A DNA stretch of 64,000 bases from Amblyomma americanum (GCF_052857255.1 NW_027526499.1:868001-932000), one strand, 5' to 3'. Shown: positions 24,425-37,740, counted from the first letter of the stretch. The notes: generated from the sequence alone by a model not told the origin. Made by a program: numbers and translations.

Positions 24425-27400
24425 CTCTGTGTCGGAGAAACTCCGTGTTGGAGAAACTCCGTGTTGGAGAAACTCCGTGTTGGAGAAACTCCGTGTTAGA
24501 GAAACTCAATGTTGGAGAACCTTCTTGTTGGAGAAACTCCTTGTTGGAGAAAATCCTTGTTGGAGAAACTCCGTGCTGGAGAAACTCCGTGTTGTGGAAA
24601 CTCCATGTTGTAGAAACTCCGTGTTGAAGAAACTCCGTGTTGGAGAAACTCTGTGTTGGAGAAAGTCCGTGTTGGAGAAACTCCGTGTTGGAGAAACTCC
24701 GTGTTGGAGAAACTCCGTGTATTAGAAACTCTGTGTTGGAGAAACTCCGTGTTGTAGAAACTCTGTCAGAGAAACTCCGTGTCGGAGAAACTCCGTGTTG
24801 GAGAAACTCTGTGTTGGAGAAACTCTGTGTCGGAGAAATTCCTTGTTGGGGAAACTCCGTGCTGGAGAAACTCCTTGTTGGAGAAACTCCTTGTTGGAGA
24901 AACTCCGTGTTGGAGAAACTCCGTGTTGGAGAAAACTCCGTGTTGGAGAAACTCCGTGTTTTAGAAACTCCGTGTTGGAGAAACTCCCTGTTGTAGAAAC
25001 TCCGTGTTAGAGAAACTCCATGTTGGAGAACCTTCTGGTTGGAGAAACTCCTTGGAGAAAATCCTTGTTGGAGAAACTCCATGTTGGAGAAACTCCGTGT
25101 TGGAAAAACTCCGTGTTGTGGAAACTCCGTGTTGGGGAAACGCCGAGATGGAGAAACTTCATGTTGTAGAAACTCTGTGTTGAAGAAACTCCGTGTTGGA
25201 GAAACTCCGTGTTGGAGAAACTCCGTGTTAGAGAAACTCCATGTTGGAGAAAGTACGTGTTGGAGAATGTCCGTGTTGGAGAAACTCCGTGTTGGAGAAA
25301 CTTTATGTTGTAGAAACTCCGTGTTGGAGAAAATCCATGTTGTAGAAACTCCGTGTTGGAGAAACTCTGTGTTGGAGAAACTCCCTGTTGAAGATACTCC
25401 GTGTTGTAGAAACTCCGTGTTGTAGAAACTCCGTGTTGGAGATAATTCATGTTGGAGAAACTCCATGTTGGAGAAACTCCATGCTGCAGAAAATCCGCGC
25501 TGGGGAAACTACGCGCTGGAGAATCTCCGCGCTGGAGAGACTTCGTGTAGGAGAAACTCCGTGTTGCAGAAACTCCGTGTTGGAGAAACTCCGTGTGTGA
25601 GAAACTCCGTGCTGGAGAAACTCCGTGTTGGAGAAGCTCCGTGTTGGAGAAACTTCGTATCGGAGAAAGTCCGTGTCGGAGAAACTCCGTGTCGCAGAAA
25701 CTCCGTGTTGTAGAAACTTCGTGTTGGCGAAACTCCTTGTTGTAGAAACTCCGTGTTGGAGAAACTTATTGTTAGATAAACTCCGTGTTGGAGAAACTTC
25801 GTGCTGGAGAAACTCTGTGTCGGAGAAAGTCTGTGTCGGAGAAACTCCGTGTTGGAGAAACTCCGTGTTGGAGAAACTCCGTGCTAGAGAAACTCCGTGT
25901 TTGAGACACTCCACGTTGGAGAATCTCCTTGTTTTAAAAAACCTTGTTTGAGAAACTCCTTGTTGGAGAAACTCTGTGTCGGAGAAACTCCGTGCTGGGG
26001 AAACTTCGTGTTGGGGAAACGCCGTGTTGGAGAAACTCCGTGTCGGAGAAACTCCGTGTCGGAGAAACTCCGTGTTAGAGAAACTCCGTGTTGGAGAAAC
26101 TCCGTGTTGGAGAAACTCCGTGTTGGAGAAACTTCGTGTTGGAGAAACTCCGTCGTGGAGAAACTTCGTGTTGGAGAAAATCCTTGTTGGAGAAACTCCG
26201 TGCTACAGCAACTCCGTGTTGGAGAAACTCCGCGCTGGAGAAACTCCGTGTTGGAGAAACTCCGCGTTGGAGAAACTCCGTGTTGGAGAAACTCCGTGTC
26301 GGAGAAACTCTGTGTCGGAGAAACTCCGTATTGGAGAAACTCCGTGTTGGAGAAACACCACGTTAGAGTAATTCCGTGTTGGAGAAAATCCCTGTTGGAG
26401 AAACTCCGTGCTAGAGAAACTCCGTGTTTGAGACACTCCACGTTGGAGAATCTCCTTGTTGGAAAAAACCTTGTTTGAGAAACTCCTTGTTGGAGAAACT
26501 CCGTGTTGGAGAAACTCCGTGCTGGGAAACTTCGTGTTGGGGAAACGCCGTGTTGGAGAAACTCCACGTTGGAGAAACTCCACGTTGGAGAAACTCCGTG
26601 TCGGAGAAACTCCGTGTCGGAGAAACTCCGTGTCGGAGAAACTCCGTGTTGGAGAAATTCTGTGTCGGAGAAACTCCGTGTCGGAGAAACTCCGTGTTGG
26701 AGAATCTCCGTGTCGGAGAAACTCAGTGTCGGAGAAACTCCGTGTCGGAGAAACTCCGTGTTGGAGAAAGTCCTTGTTGGAGAAACTCCGTGCTGGAGAA
26801 ACTCCGTGTTGGAGAAACTCCGTGCTGGGGAAACTTCGTGTTGGGGTAACGCCGTGTTGGAGAAACTCCATGTTGGAGAAACTCCGTGTCGGAGAAACTC
26901 CGTGTTGCAGAAACTCCGTGTTGGAGAAACTCCGTGTTGGAGAAACTCCGTGTTGGAGAAACTTCGTGTTGGAGAAAATCCTTGTTGTAGAAACTCCGTG
27001 CTATAGCAACTCTGTGTTGGAGAAACTCCACGCTGGAGAAACTCCGTGTTCGAAAAACTCCGTGTTGGAGGAACTCTGTGTTGGACAAACTCCGTGTTGG
27101 AGAAACTCCGCGCTGGAGAAACTTCGTGTTGGAGAAACTCCGCGTTGGAGAAACTCCGTGTTGGAGAAACTCCGTGTCGGAGAAACTCCGTATTGGAAAA
27201 ACTCCGTGTTGGAGAAACTTTATGTTGGAGAAACTCCATGTCGAAGAAACTTCGTATTGGAGAAACTCCGCGTTGGAGAAACTTTATGTTGTTGAAACTC
27301 CGTGTTGGAGAAACTCCATGTTGTAGAAACTCCGTGTTGAAGAAACTCCGTGTTGGAGAAACTCTGTGTTGGAGAAACTCCGTGATAGAGAAACTCCATG

Positions 27401-27790
27401 TTGGAGAAAGTCCGTGTTGGAGAATGTCCGTGTTGGAGAAACTCCGTGTTGGAGAAACTTTATGTTGTAGAAACTCCGTGTTGGAGATACTCCATGTTGT
27501 AGAAACTCCGTGTTGAAGAAACTCCGTGTTGGAGAAACTCCGCGTCGGAGAATCTCCGTGTTGGAGAAACTCTGTGTTGGAGAAAGTCCGTGTTGGAGAA
27601 ACTCCGTGTTGGAGAAACTCCGTGTTGGAGAAACTCCGTGTTTTAGAAACTCCGTGTTGGAGAAACTCCGTGTTGTAGAAACTCTGTGTCAGAGAAACTC
27701 CGTGTCGGAGAAACTCCGTGTTGGAGAAACTCCGTGTTGGAGAAACTCTGTGTCGGAGAAATTCCTTGTTGGAGAAACTCCGTGCTGGAG
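24425..27790 (+). repeat. 4.46-kb higher-order repeat, partial copy C
   Basis: It matches copy B at offsets rising from about 4,632-4,648 near its start, through 4,679 (25,897 to 21,218), to 4,694 (27,046 to 22,352). It retains a segment from 27,510 with the CCGCGTCGG unit, which A and B lack and the early copy at 12,079 has. It leaves the HOR pattern at about 27,790, where GTGTTAGAG and GGTTGG units are joined on. Confidence 0.8.
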
Positions 27791-30700
27791 AAACTCCGTG
27801 TTAGAGAAACTCCATGTTGGAGAACCTTCTGGTTGGAGAAACTCCTTGGAGAAAATCCTTGTTGGAGAAACTCAATGTTGGAGAAACTCCGTGTTGGAAA
27901 AACTCCGTGTTGTGGAAACTCCGTGTTGGGGAAACGCCGAGATGGAGAAACTTCATGTTGTAGAAACTCCGTGTTGGAGAAACTTCGTGTTGGAGAAACT
28001 TTATGTTGTAGAAACTCCGTGTTGGAGAAACTCCATGTTGTAGAAACTCCGTGTTGGAGAAACTCTGTGTTGGAGAAACTCCCTGTTGAAGAAACTCTGT
28101 GTTGTAGAAACTCCGTGTTGTAGAAACTCCGTGTTGGAGATAATTCATGTTGGAGAAACTCCATGTTGGAGAAACTCCATGCTGCAGAAAATCCGCGCTG
28201 GGGAAACTACGCGCTGGAGAATCTCCGCGCTGGAGAGACTTCGTGTTGGAGAAACTCCGTGTTGCAGAAACTCCGTGTTGGAGAAACTCCGTGTGTGAGA
28301 AACTCCGAGTTGGAGAAACTCCGTGTTGGAGAAGCTCCGTGTTGGAGAAACTTCGTATCGGAGAAAGTCCGTGTCGGAGAAACTCCGTGTCGCAGAAACT
28401 CCGTGTTGTAGAAACTTCGTGTTGGCGAAACTCCTTGTTGTAGAAACTCCGTGTTGGAGTACTTATTGTTAGATAAACTCCGTGTTGGAGAAACTTCGTG
28501 CTGGAGAAACTCTGTGTCGGAGAAACTCTGTGTCGGAGAAAGTCTGTGTCGGAGAAACTCCGTGCTGGAGAAACTCCGTGTTGGAGAAACTCCGTGCTAG
28601 AGAAACTCCGTGTTTGAGACACTCCACGTTGGAGAAGCTCCTTGTTGGAAAAACCTTGTTTGAGAAACTCCTTGTTGGAGAAACTCTGTGTCGGAGAAAC
28701 TCCGTGCTGGGGAAACTTCGTGTTGGGGAAACGCCGTGTTGGAGAAACTCCGTGTCGGAGAAACTCCGTGTCGGAGAAACTCCGTGTTAGAGAAACTCCG
28801 TGTTGGAGAAACTCCGTGTTGGAGAAACTCCGTGTCGGAGAAACTCCGTGTCGGAGAAACTCCGTGTTAGAGAAACTCCGTGTTGGAGAAACTCCGTGTT
28901 GGAGAAACTCCGTGTTAGAGAAACTCCGTGCTGGGGAAACTTCTTGTTGGGGTAACGCCGTGTTTGAGAAACTCCATGTTGGAGAAACTCCGTGTCGGAG
29001 AAACTCCGTGTTGGAGAAACTCCGTGTTGGAGAAACTCAGTGTTGGAGAAACTTCGTGTTGGAGAAAATCCTTGTTGGAGAAACTCCGTGCTATAGCAAC
29101 TCCGTGTTGGAGAAAACTCCGTGTAGGAGAAACTCCGTGTTTTAGAAACTCCGTGTTGGAGAAACTTCGTGTTGTAGAAATTCTGTCAGAGAAACTCCGT
29201 GTCGGAAAAGCTCCGTGTTGGAGAAACTCCGTGTTAGAGAAACTCCATGTTGGAGAACCTTCTTGTTGGAGAAACGCCTTGTTGGAGAAAATCCTTGTTG
29301 GAGAAACTCCATGTTGGAGAAACTCCGTGCTGGAGAAACTCCGTGTTGTGGAAACTCCATGTTGTAGAAACTCCGTGTTGAAGAAACTCCGTGTTGGAGA
29401 AACTCCGTGTTGTAGAAACTCTGTGTCAGAGAAACTCCGTGTCGGAGAAACTCCGTGTTGGAGAAACTCCGTGTTGGAGAAACTCTGTGTCGGAGAAACT
29501 CCTTGTTGGAGAAACTCCGTGTTGGAGAAACTCCGTGTTGGAGAAAACTCCGTGTTGGAGAAACTCCGTGTTTTAGAAACTCCGTGTTGGAGAAACTCCC
29601 TGTTGTAGAAACTCCGTGTTAGAGAAACTCCATGTTGGAGAAAATCCTTGTTGGAGAAACTCCATGTTGGAGAAACTCCGTGTTGGAGAAACTCCGTGTT
29701 GTGGAAACTCCGTGTTGAGGAAACGCCGAGATGGAGAAACTTCATGTTGTAGAAACTCCGTGTTGAAGAAACTCCGTGTTTGAGAAACTCCGTGTTGGAG
29801 AAACTCCGTGTTAGAGAAACTCCATGTTGGAGAAAGTCCGTGTTGGAGAATGTCCGTGTTGGAGAAACTCCGTGTTGGAGAAACTTCCTGTTGGAGAAAG
29901 TTTATGTTGTAGAAACTCCGTGTTGGAGAAACTCCATGTTGTAGAAGCTCCGTGTTGGAGAAACTCTGTGTTGGAGATACTCCCTGTTGAAGAAAATCCG
30001 TGTTGTAGAAACTCCGTGTTGCAGAAACTCCGTGTTGGAGATAATCCATGTTGGAGAAACTCCATGTTGGAGAAACTCCATGCTGCAGAAAATCCGCGCT
30101 GGGGAAACTACGCGCTGGAGAATCTCCGCGCCGGAGAGACTTCGTGTTGGAGAAACTCCGTGTTGCAGAAACTCCGTGTTGGAGAAACTCCGTGTGTGAG
30201 AAACTCCGAGTTGGAGAAACTCCGTGTTGGAGAAGCTCAGTGCTGGAGAAACTTCGTATCGGAGAAAGTCCGTGTCGGAGAAACTCCGTGTCGCAGAAAC
30301 TCCGAGTTGTAGAAACTACGTGTTGGCGAAACTCCTTGTTGTAGAAACTCCGTGTTGGAGAAACTTATTGTTAGATAAACTCCGTGTTGGAGAAACTTCG
30401 TGCTGGAGAAACTCTTTGTCGGAGAAACTCTGTGTCGGAGAAAGTCTGTGTCGGAGAAACTCCGTGTTGGAGAAACTCCGTGCTAGAGAAACTCCGTGTT
30501 TGAGACACTCCACGTTGGAGAATCTCCTTTTTGGAAAAAACCTTGTTTGAGAAACTGCTTGTTGGAGAAACTGTGTTGTAGAAATTCTGTGTCAGAGAAA
30601 CTCTGTGTCGGAGAAACTCCGTGTTGGAGAAACTCCGTGTTGGAGAAACTCCGTGTTGGAGAAACTCCGTGTTAGAGAAACTCAATGTTGGAGAACCTTC

Positions 30701-30950
30701 TTGTTGGAGAAACTCCTTGTTGGAGAAAATCCTTGTTGGAGAAACTCCATGTTGGAGAAACTCCGTGCTGGAGAAACTCCGTATTGTGGAAACTCCATGT
30801 TGTAGAAACTCCGTGTTGAAGAAACTCCGTGTTGGAGAAACTCTGTGTTGGAGAAAGTCCGTGTTGGAGAAACTCCGTGTTGGAGAAACTCCGTGTTGGA
30901 GAAACTCCGTGTTTTAGAAACTCTGTGTTGGAGAAACTCCGTGTTGTAGA
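27791..30950 (+). repeat. Mosaic of HOR fragments
   Basis: It holds PstI blocks near 28,180 and 30,080, A-rich markers near 28,617 and 30,504, a region I-type string near 29,210-29,610, and the rare TTGGAGTACTTATTG unit at 28,455-28,469. Part of it (about 28,000-29,000) matches about 47,000-48,000 better than its neighbours. No simple period was found. Confidence 0.65.
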
Positions 30951-32470
30951 AACTCTGTGTCAGAGAAACTCCGTGTCGGAGAAATTCTGTGTTGGAGAAA
31001 CTCCGTGTTGGAGAAACTGTGTCGGAGAAATTCCTTGTTGGGGAAACTCCGTGCTGGAGAAACTCCTTGTTGGAGAAACTCCTTGTTGGAGAAACTCCGT
31101 GTTGGAGAAACTCCGTGTTGGAGAAAACTCCGTGTTGGAGAAACTCCGTGTTTTAGAAACTCCGTGTTGGAGAAACTCCCTGTTGTAGAAACTCCGTGTT
31201 AGAGAAACTCCATGTTGGAGAACCTTCTGGTTGGAGAAACTCCTTGGAGAAAATCCTTGTTGGAGAAACTCCATGTTGGAGAAACTCCGTGTTGGAAAAA
31301 CTCCGTGTTGTGGAAACTCCGTGTTGGGGAAACGCCGAGATGGAGAAACTTCATGTTGTAGAAACTCCGTGTTGAAGAAACTCCGTGTTGGAGGACTCCG
31401 TGTTGGAGAAACTCCGTGTTAGAGAAACTCCATGTTGGAGAAAGTACGTGTTGGAGAATGTCCGTGTTGGAGAAACTCCGTGTTGGAGAAACTTCGTGTT
31501 GGAGAAACTTTATGTTGTAGAAACTCCGTGTTGGAGAAAATCCATGTTGTAGAAACTCCGTGTTGGAGAAACTCTGTGTTGGAGAAACTCCCTGTTGAAG
31601 ATACTCCGTGTTGTAGAAACTCCGTGTTGTAGAAACTCCGTGTTGGAGATAATTCATGTTGGAGAAACTCCATGTTGGAGAAACTCCATGCTGCAGAAAA
31701 TCCGCGCTGGGGAAACTACGCGCTGGAGAATCTCCGCGCTGGAGAGACTTCGTGTTGGAGAAACTCCGTGTTGCAGAAACTCCGTGTTGGAGAAACTCCG
31801 TGTGTGAGAAACTCCATGCTGGAGAACCTCCGTGTTGGAGAAGCTCCGTGTTGGAGAAACTTCGTATCGGAGAAAGTCCGTGTCGGAGAAACTCCGTGTC
31901 GCAGAAACTCCGTGTTGTAGAAACTTCGTGTTGGCGAAACTCCTTGTTGTAGAAACTCCGTGTTGGAGAAACTTATTGTCAGATAAACTCCGTGTTGGAG
32001 AAACTTCGTGCTGGAGAAACTCTGTGTCGGAGAAACTCCGTGTTGGAGAAACTCCGTGTTGGAGAAACTCCGTGCTAGAGAAACTCCGTGTTTGAGACAC
32101 TCCACGTTGGAGAATCTCCTTGTTGGAAAAAACCTTGTTTGAGAAACTCCTTGTTGGAGAAACTCTGTGTCGGAGAAACTCCGTGCTGGGGAAACTTCGT
32201 GTTGGGGAAACGCCGTGTTGGAGAAACTCCGTGTCGGAGAAACTCCGTGTCGGAGAAACTCCGTGTTGGAGAAACTCCGTGTTGGAGAAACTCCGTGTTG
32301 GAGAAACTCCGTGTTGGAGAAACTTCGTGTTGGAGAAACTCCGTGTTGCACTTCGTGTTGGAGAAACTGTGTCGGAGAAACTCCGTGTTGGAGAAACTCC
32401 ATGTCGGAGAAACTCCGTGTTGGAGGAACTCCCTCTTGGAGAATCTCCGTGTCAGAGAAACTCCATGTTG
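30951..32470 (+). repeat. 2.97-kb duplication, left copy
   Basis: It matches about 33,918-35,435 at offset 2,966-2,967 (31,595, 31,656 and 32,088 match 34,562, 34,623 and 35,055). Differences include a one-base loss near 31,393 (GGAGGACTCC) and a four-base loss near 32,347 (TTGCACTTCG). It ends where GTGTTGG runs into CTCCCTGTTGAAG near 32,470. Confidence 0.75.
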
Positions 32471-33917
32471 GAGAAACTCCGTGTTGGAGAAACTCCCTGT
32501 TGAAGATACTCCGTGTTGTAGAAACTCCGTGTTGTAGAAACTCCGTGTTGGAGATAATTCATGTTGGAGAAACTCCATGTTGGAGAAACTACGCGCTGGA
32601 GAATCTCCGCGCTGGAGAGACTTCGTGTTGGAGAAACTCCGTGTTGCAGAAACTCCGTGTTGGAGAAACTCCGTGTTGCAGAAACTCCGTGTTGGAGAAA
32701 CTCCGTGTGTGAGAAACTCCATGCTGGAGAAACTCCGTGTTGGAGAAGCTCCGTGTTGGAGAAACTTCGTATCGGAGAAAGTCCGTGTCGGAGAAACTCC
32801 GTGTAGCAGAAACTCCGTGTTGTAGAAACTTCGTGTTGGCGGAACTCCTTGTTGTAGAAACTCCGTGTTGGAGAAAACTTATTGTTAGATAAACTCCGTG
32901 TTGGAGAAACTTCGTGCTGGAGAAACTCTGTGTCGGAGAAAACTCCGTGTTGGAGAAACTCCGTTTTGGAGAAACTCCGTGCTAGAGAAACTCCCGTGTT
33001 GGAGACACTCCACGTTGGAGAATCTCCTTGTTGGAAAAAACCTTGTTTGAGAAACTCCTTGTTGGAGAAACTCTGTGTCGGAGAAACTCCGTGCTGGGGA
33101 AACTTCGTGTTGGGGGAAACGCCGTGTTGGAGAAACTCCGTGTCGGAGAAACTCCGTGTCGGAGAAACTCCGTGTTGGAGAAACTCCGTGTTGGAGAAAC
33201 TCCGTGTTGGAGAAACTCCGTGTTGGAGAAACTTCGTGTTGGAGAAACTCCGTGTTGGAGAAACTTCGTGTTGGAGAAACTGTGTCGGAGAAACTCCGTG
33301 TTGGAGAAACTCCATGTCGGAGAAACTCCGTGTTGGAGGAACTCCCTCTTGGAGAATCTCCGTGTCGGAGAAACTTCATGTTGGAGAAACTCCGTGTTGG
33401 AGAAACTCCGTGTCGGGGAAACTCCGTGTTGGAGAAACTCCGTGTTGGAGAAAATCCTTGTTGGAGAAACTCCGTGCTAAAGCAACTCCGTGTTGGAGAA
33501 ACTCTGCGCTGGAGAAACTCCGCGCTGGAGAAACTCCGTGTTGGAGAAACTGCGTGTTGGAGAAACTCTGTGTTGGAGAAACTCCGTGTTGGAGAAACAC
33601 CACGTTAGAGAAACTCCGTGTTGGAGAAAATCCCTGTTGGAGAAACTCCGTGCTAGAGAAACTCCGTGTTTGAGACACTCCACGTTGGAGAATCTCCTTG
33701 TTGGAAAAAACCTTGTTTGAGAAACTCCTTGTTGGAGAAACTCCGTGTTGGAGAAACTCCGTGCTGGGGAAACTTCGTGTTGGGGAAACGCCGTGTTGGA
33801 GAAACTCCACGTTGGAGAAACTCCACGTTGGAGAAACTCCGTGTCGGAGAAACTCCGTGTCGGAGAAACTCCGTGTTGGAGAAATTCTGTGTTTGAGAAA
33901 CTCCGTGTTGTAGAAAC
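32471..33917 (+). repeat. Irregular mosaic segment
   Basis: It contains a PstI-family block that lacks the CTGCAG unit (the 32,577 string goes from ATGTTGG directly to ACGCGCTGG) and A-rich markers near 33,003 and 33,673. It also contains a run of one-base insertions: GAGAAAACTT at 32,871, GAGAAAACTCC at 32,936, CTCCCGTG at 32,991 and TGGGGGAAAC at 33,111. Confidence 0.65.
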
Positions 33918-35830
33918 TCTGTGTCAGAGAAACTCCGTGTCGGAGAAACTCCGTGTTGGAGAAACTCCGTGTTGGAGAAACTCTGTGTCGGAGAAATTCC
34001 TTGTTGGGGAAACTCCGTGCTGGAGAAACTCCTTGTTGGAGAAACTCCTTGTTGGAGAAACTCCGTGTTGGAGAAACTCCGTGTTGGAGAAAACTCCGTG
34101 TTGGAGAAACTCCGTGTTTTAGAAACTCCGTGTTGGAGAAACTCCCTGTTGTAGAAACTCCGTGTTAGAGAAACTCCATGTTGGAGAACCTTCTGGTTGG
34201 AGAAACTCCTTGGAGAAAATCCTTGTTGGAGAAACTCCATGTTGGAGAAACTCCGTGTTGGAAAAACTCCGTGTTGTGGAAACTCCGTGTTGGGGAAACG
34301 CCGAGATGGAGAAACTTCATGTTGTAGAAACTCCGTGTTGAAGAAACTCCGTGTTGGAGAAACTCCGTGTTGGAGAAACTCCGTGTTAGAGAAACTCCAT
34401 GTTGGAGAAAGTACGTGTTGGAGAATGTCCGTGTTGGAGAAACTCCGTGTTGGAGAAACTTCGTGTTGGAGAAACTTTATGTTGTAGAAACTCCGTGTTG
34501 GAGAAAATCCATGTTGTAGAAACTCCGTGTTGGAGAAACTCTGTGTTGGAGAAACTCCCTGTTGAAGATACTCCGTGTTGTAGAAACTCCGTGTTGTAGA
34601 AACTCCGTGTTGGAGATAATTCATGTTGGAGAAACTCCATGTTGGAGAAACTCCATGCTGCAGAAAATCCGCGCTGGGGAATCTACGCGCTGGAGAATCT
34701 CCGCGCTGGAGAGACTTCGTGTTGGAGAAACTCCGTGTTGCAGAAACTCCGTGTTGGAGAAACTCCGTGTGTGAGAAACTCCGTGCTGGAGAAACTCCGT
34801 GTTGGAGAAGCTCCGTGTTGGAGAAACTTCGTATCGGAGAAAGTCCGTGTCGGAGAAACTCCGTGTCGCAGAAACTCCGTGTTGTAGAAACTTCGTGTTG
34901 GCGAAACTCCTTGTTGTAGAAACTCCGTGTTGGAGAAACTTATTGTTAGATAAACTCCGTGTTGGAGAAACTTCGTGCTGGAGAAACTCTGTGTCGGAGA
35001 AACTGCGTGTTGGAGAAACTCCGTGTTGGAGAAACTCCGTGCTAGAGAAACTCCGTGTTTGAGACACTCCACGTTGGAGAATCTCCTTGTTGGAAAAAAC
35101 CTTGTTTGAGAAACTCCTTGTTGGAGAAACTCTGTGTCGGAGAAACTCCGTGCTGGGGAAACTTCGTGTTGGGGAAACGCCGTGTTGGAGAAACTCCGTG
35201 TCGGAGAAAACTCCGTGTCGGAGAAACTCCGTGTTGGAGAAACTCCGTGTTGGAGAAACTCCGTGTTGGAGAAACTCCGTGTTGGAGAAACTTCGTGTTG
35301 GAGAAACTCCGTGTTGGAGAAACTTCGTGTTGGAGAAACTGTGTCGGAGAAACTCCGTGTTGGAGAAACTCCATGTCGGAGAAACTCCGTGTTGGAGGAA
35401 CTCCCTCTTGGAGAATCTCCGTGTCGGAGAAACTCCATGTTGGAGAAACTCCGTGTTGGAGAAACTCCGTGTCGGGGAAACTCCGTGTTGGAGAAACTCC
35501 GTGTTGGAGAAACTCCGTGTTGGAGAAAATCCTTGTTGGAGAAACTCCGTGCTATAGCAACTCCGTGTTGGAGAAACTGCGCTGGAGAAACTCCGCGCTG
35601 GAGAAACTCCGTGTTGGAGAAACTGCGTGTTGGAGAAACTCTGTGTTGGAGAAACTCCGTGTTGGAGAAACACCACGTTAGAGAAACTCCGTGTTGGAGA
35701 AAATCCCTGTTGGAGAAACTCCGTGCTAGAGAAACTCCGTGTTTGAGACACTCCACGTTGGAGAATCTCCTTGTTGGAAAAAACCTTGTTTGAGAAACTC
35801 CTTGTTGGAGAAACTCCGTGTTGGAGAAAC
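33918..35830 (+). repeat. 1.9-kb duplication, left copy
   Basis: It is tandem with 35,831-37,740: 34,562 matches 36,476 (offset 1,914), 35,055 matches 36,973 (1,918), and 35,739 matches 37,642 (1,903). It also overlaps the right copy of the 2.97-kb duplication, so two duplication events are superimposed. Confidence 0.75.
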
Positions 35831-37740
35831 TCCGTGCTGGGGAAACTTCGTGTTGGGGAAACGCCGTGTTGGAGAAACTCCGTGTTGGAGAAACTCTGTG
35901 TCGGGGAAATTCCTTGTTGGGGAAACTCCGTGCTGGAGAAACTCCTTGTTGGAGAAACTCCTTGTTGGAGAAACTCCGTGTTGGAGAAACTCCGTGTTGG
36001 AGAAAACTCCGTGTTGGAGAAACTCCGTGTTTTAGAAACTCCGTGTTGGAGAAACTCCCTGTTGTAGAAACTCCGTGTTTAGAGAAACTCCATGTTGGAG
36101 AACCTTCTGGTTGGAGAAACTCCTTGGAGAAAATCCTTGTTGGAGAAACTCCATGTTGGAGAAACTCCGTGTTGGAAAAACTCCGTGTTGTGGAAACTCC
36201 GTGTTGGGGAAACGCCGAGATGGAGAAACTTCATGTTGTAGAAACTCCGTGTTGAAGAAACTCTGTGTTGGAGAAACTCCGTGTTGGAGAAACTCCGTGT
36301 TAGAGAAACTCCATGTTGGAGAAAGTACGTGTTGGAGAATGTCCGTGTTGGAGAAACTCCGTGTTGGAGAAACTTCGTGTTGGAGAAACTTTATGTTGTA
36401 GAAACTCCGTGTTGGAGAAAATCCATGTTGTAGAAACTCCGTGTTGGAGAAACTCTGTGTTGGAGAAACTCCCTGTTGAAGATACTCCGTGTTGTAGAAA
36501 CTCCGTGTTGTAGAAACTCCGTGTTGGAGATAATTCATGTTGGAGAAACTCCATGTTGGAGAAACTCCATGCTGCAGAAAATCCGCGCTGGGGAAACTAC
36601 GCGCTGGAGAATCTCCGCGCTGGAGAGACTTCGTGTTGGAGAAAACTCAACGTGTTGCAGAAACTCCGTGTTGGAGAAACTCCGTGTGTGAGAAACTCCG
36701 TGCTGGAGAAACTCCGTGTTGGAGAAGCTCCGTGTTGGAGAAACTTCGTATCGGAGAAAAGTCCGTGTCGGAGAAACTCCGTGTCGCAGAAACTCCGTGT
36801 TGTAGAAACTTCGTGTTGGCGAAACTCCTTGTTGTAGAAACTCCGTGTTGGAGAAACTTATTGTTAGATAAACTCCGTGTTGGAGAAACTTCGTGCTGGA
36901 GAAACTCTGTGTCGGAGAAACTCCGTGTTGGAGAAACTCCGTGTTGGAGAAACTCCGTGCTAGAGAAACTCCGTGTTTGAGACACTCCACGTTGGAGAAT
37001 CTCCTTGTTGGAAAAAACCTTGTTTGAGAAACTCCTTGTTGGAGAAACTCTGTGTCGGAGAAACTCCGTGCTGGGGAAACTTCGTGTTGGGGAAACGCCG
37101 TGTTGGAGAAACTCCGTGTCGGAGAAACTCCGTGTCGGAGAAACTCCGTGTTGGAGAAACTCCGTGTTGGATAAACTCCGTGTTGGAGAAACTTCGTGTT
37201 GGAGAAACTCCGTGTTGGAGAAACTTCGTGTTGGAGAAACTGTGTCGGAGAAACTCCGTGTTGGAGAAACTCCATGTCGGAGAAACTCCGTGTTGAGGAA
37301 CTCCCTCTTGGAGAATCTCCGTGTCGGAGAAACTCCATGTTGGAGAAACTCCGTGTTGGAGAAACTCCGTGTCGGGGAAACTCCGTGTTGGAGAAACTCC
37401 GTGTTGGAGAAACTCCGTGTTGGAGAAAATCCTTGTTGGAGAAACTCCGTGCTATAGCAACTCCGTGTTGGAGAAACTCTGCGCTGGAGAAACTCCGCGC
37501 TGGAGAAACTCCGTGTTGGAGAAACTGCGTGTTGGAGAAAACTCTGTGTTGGAGAAACTCCGTGTTGGAGAAACACCACGTTAGAGAAACTCCGTGTTGG
37601 AGAAAATCCCAGTTGGAGAAACTCCGTGCTAGAGAAACTCTGTGTTTGAGACACTCCACGTTGGAGAATCTCCTTGTTGGAAAAAACCTTGTTTGAGAAA
37701 CTCCTTGTTGGAGAAACTCCGTGTTGGAGAAACTCCGTGC
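35831..37740 (+). repeat. 1.9-kb duplication, right copy
   Basis: It is colinear with 33,918-35,830. Private changes include an insertion making AAAACTCAACGTG near 36,645, an extra A in GAGAAAAGTCCG near 36,754 and GTTGAGGAAC near 37,294 for GTTGGAGGAAC. The offset drifts 1,914, 1,918, 1,903 because of these and a lost unit. Confidence 0.7.

Noticed and set aside
24108..27239. Open frames of about 450 codons on the - strand (24,108-25,466 and 25,884-27,239)
   Set aside because: Same artefact. Equivalent frames exist across the array and their ends follow single variant units or frame-shifting odd-length units.
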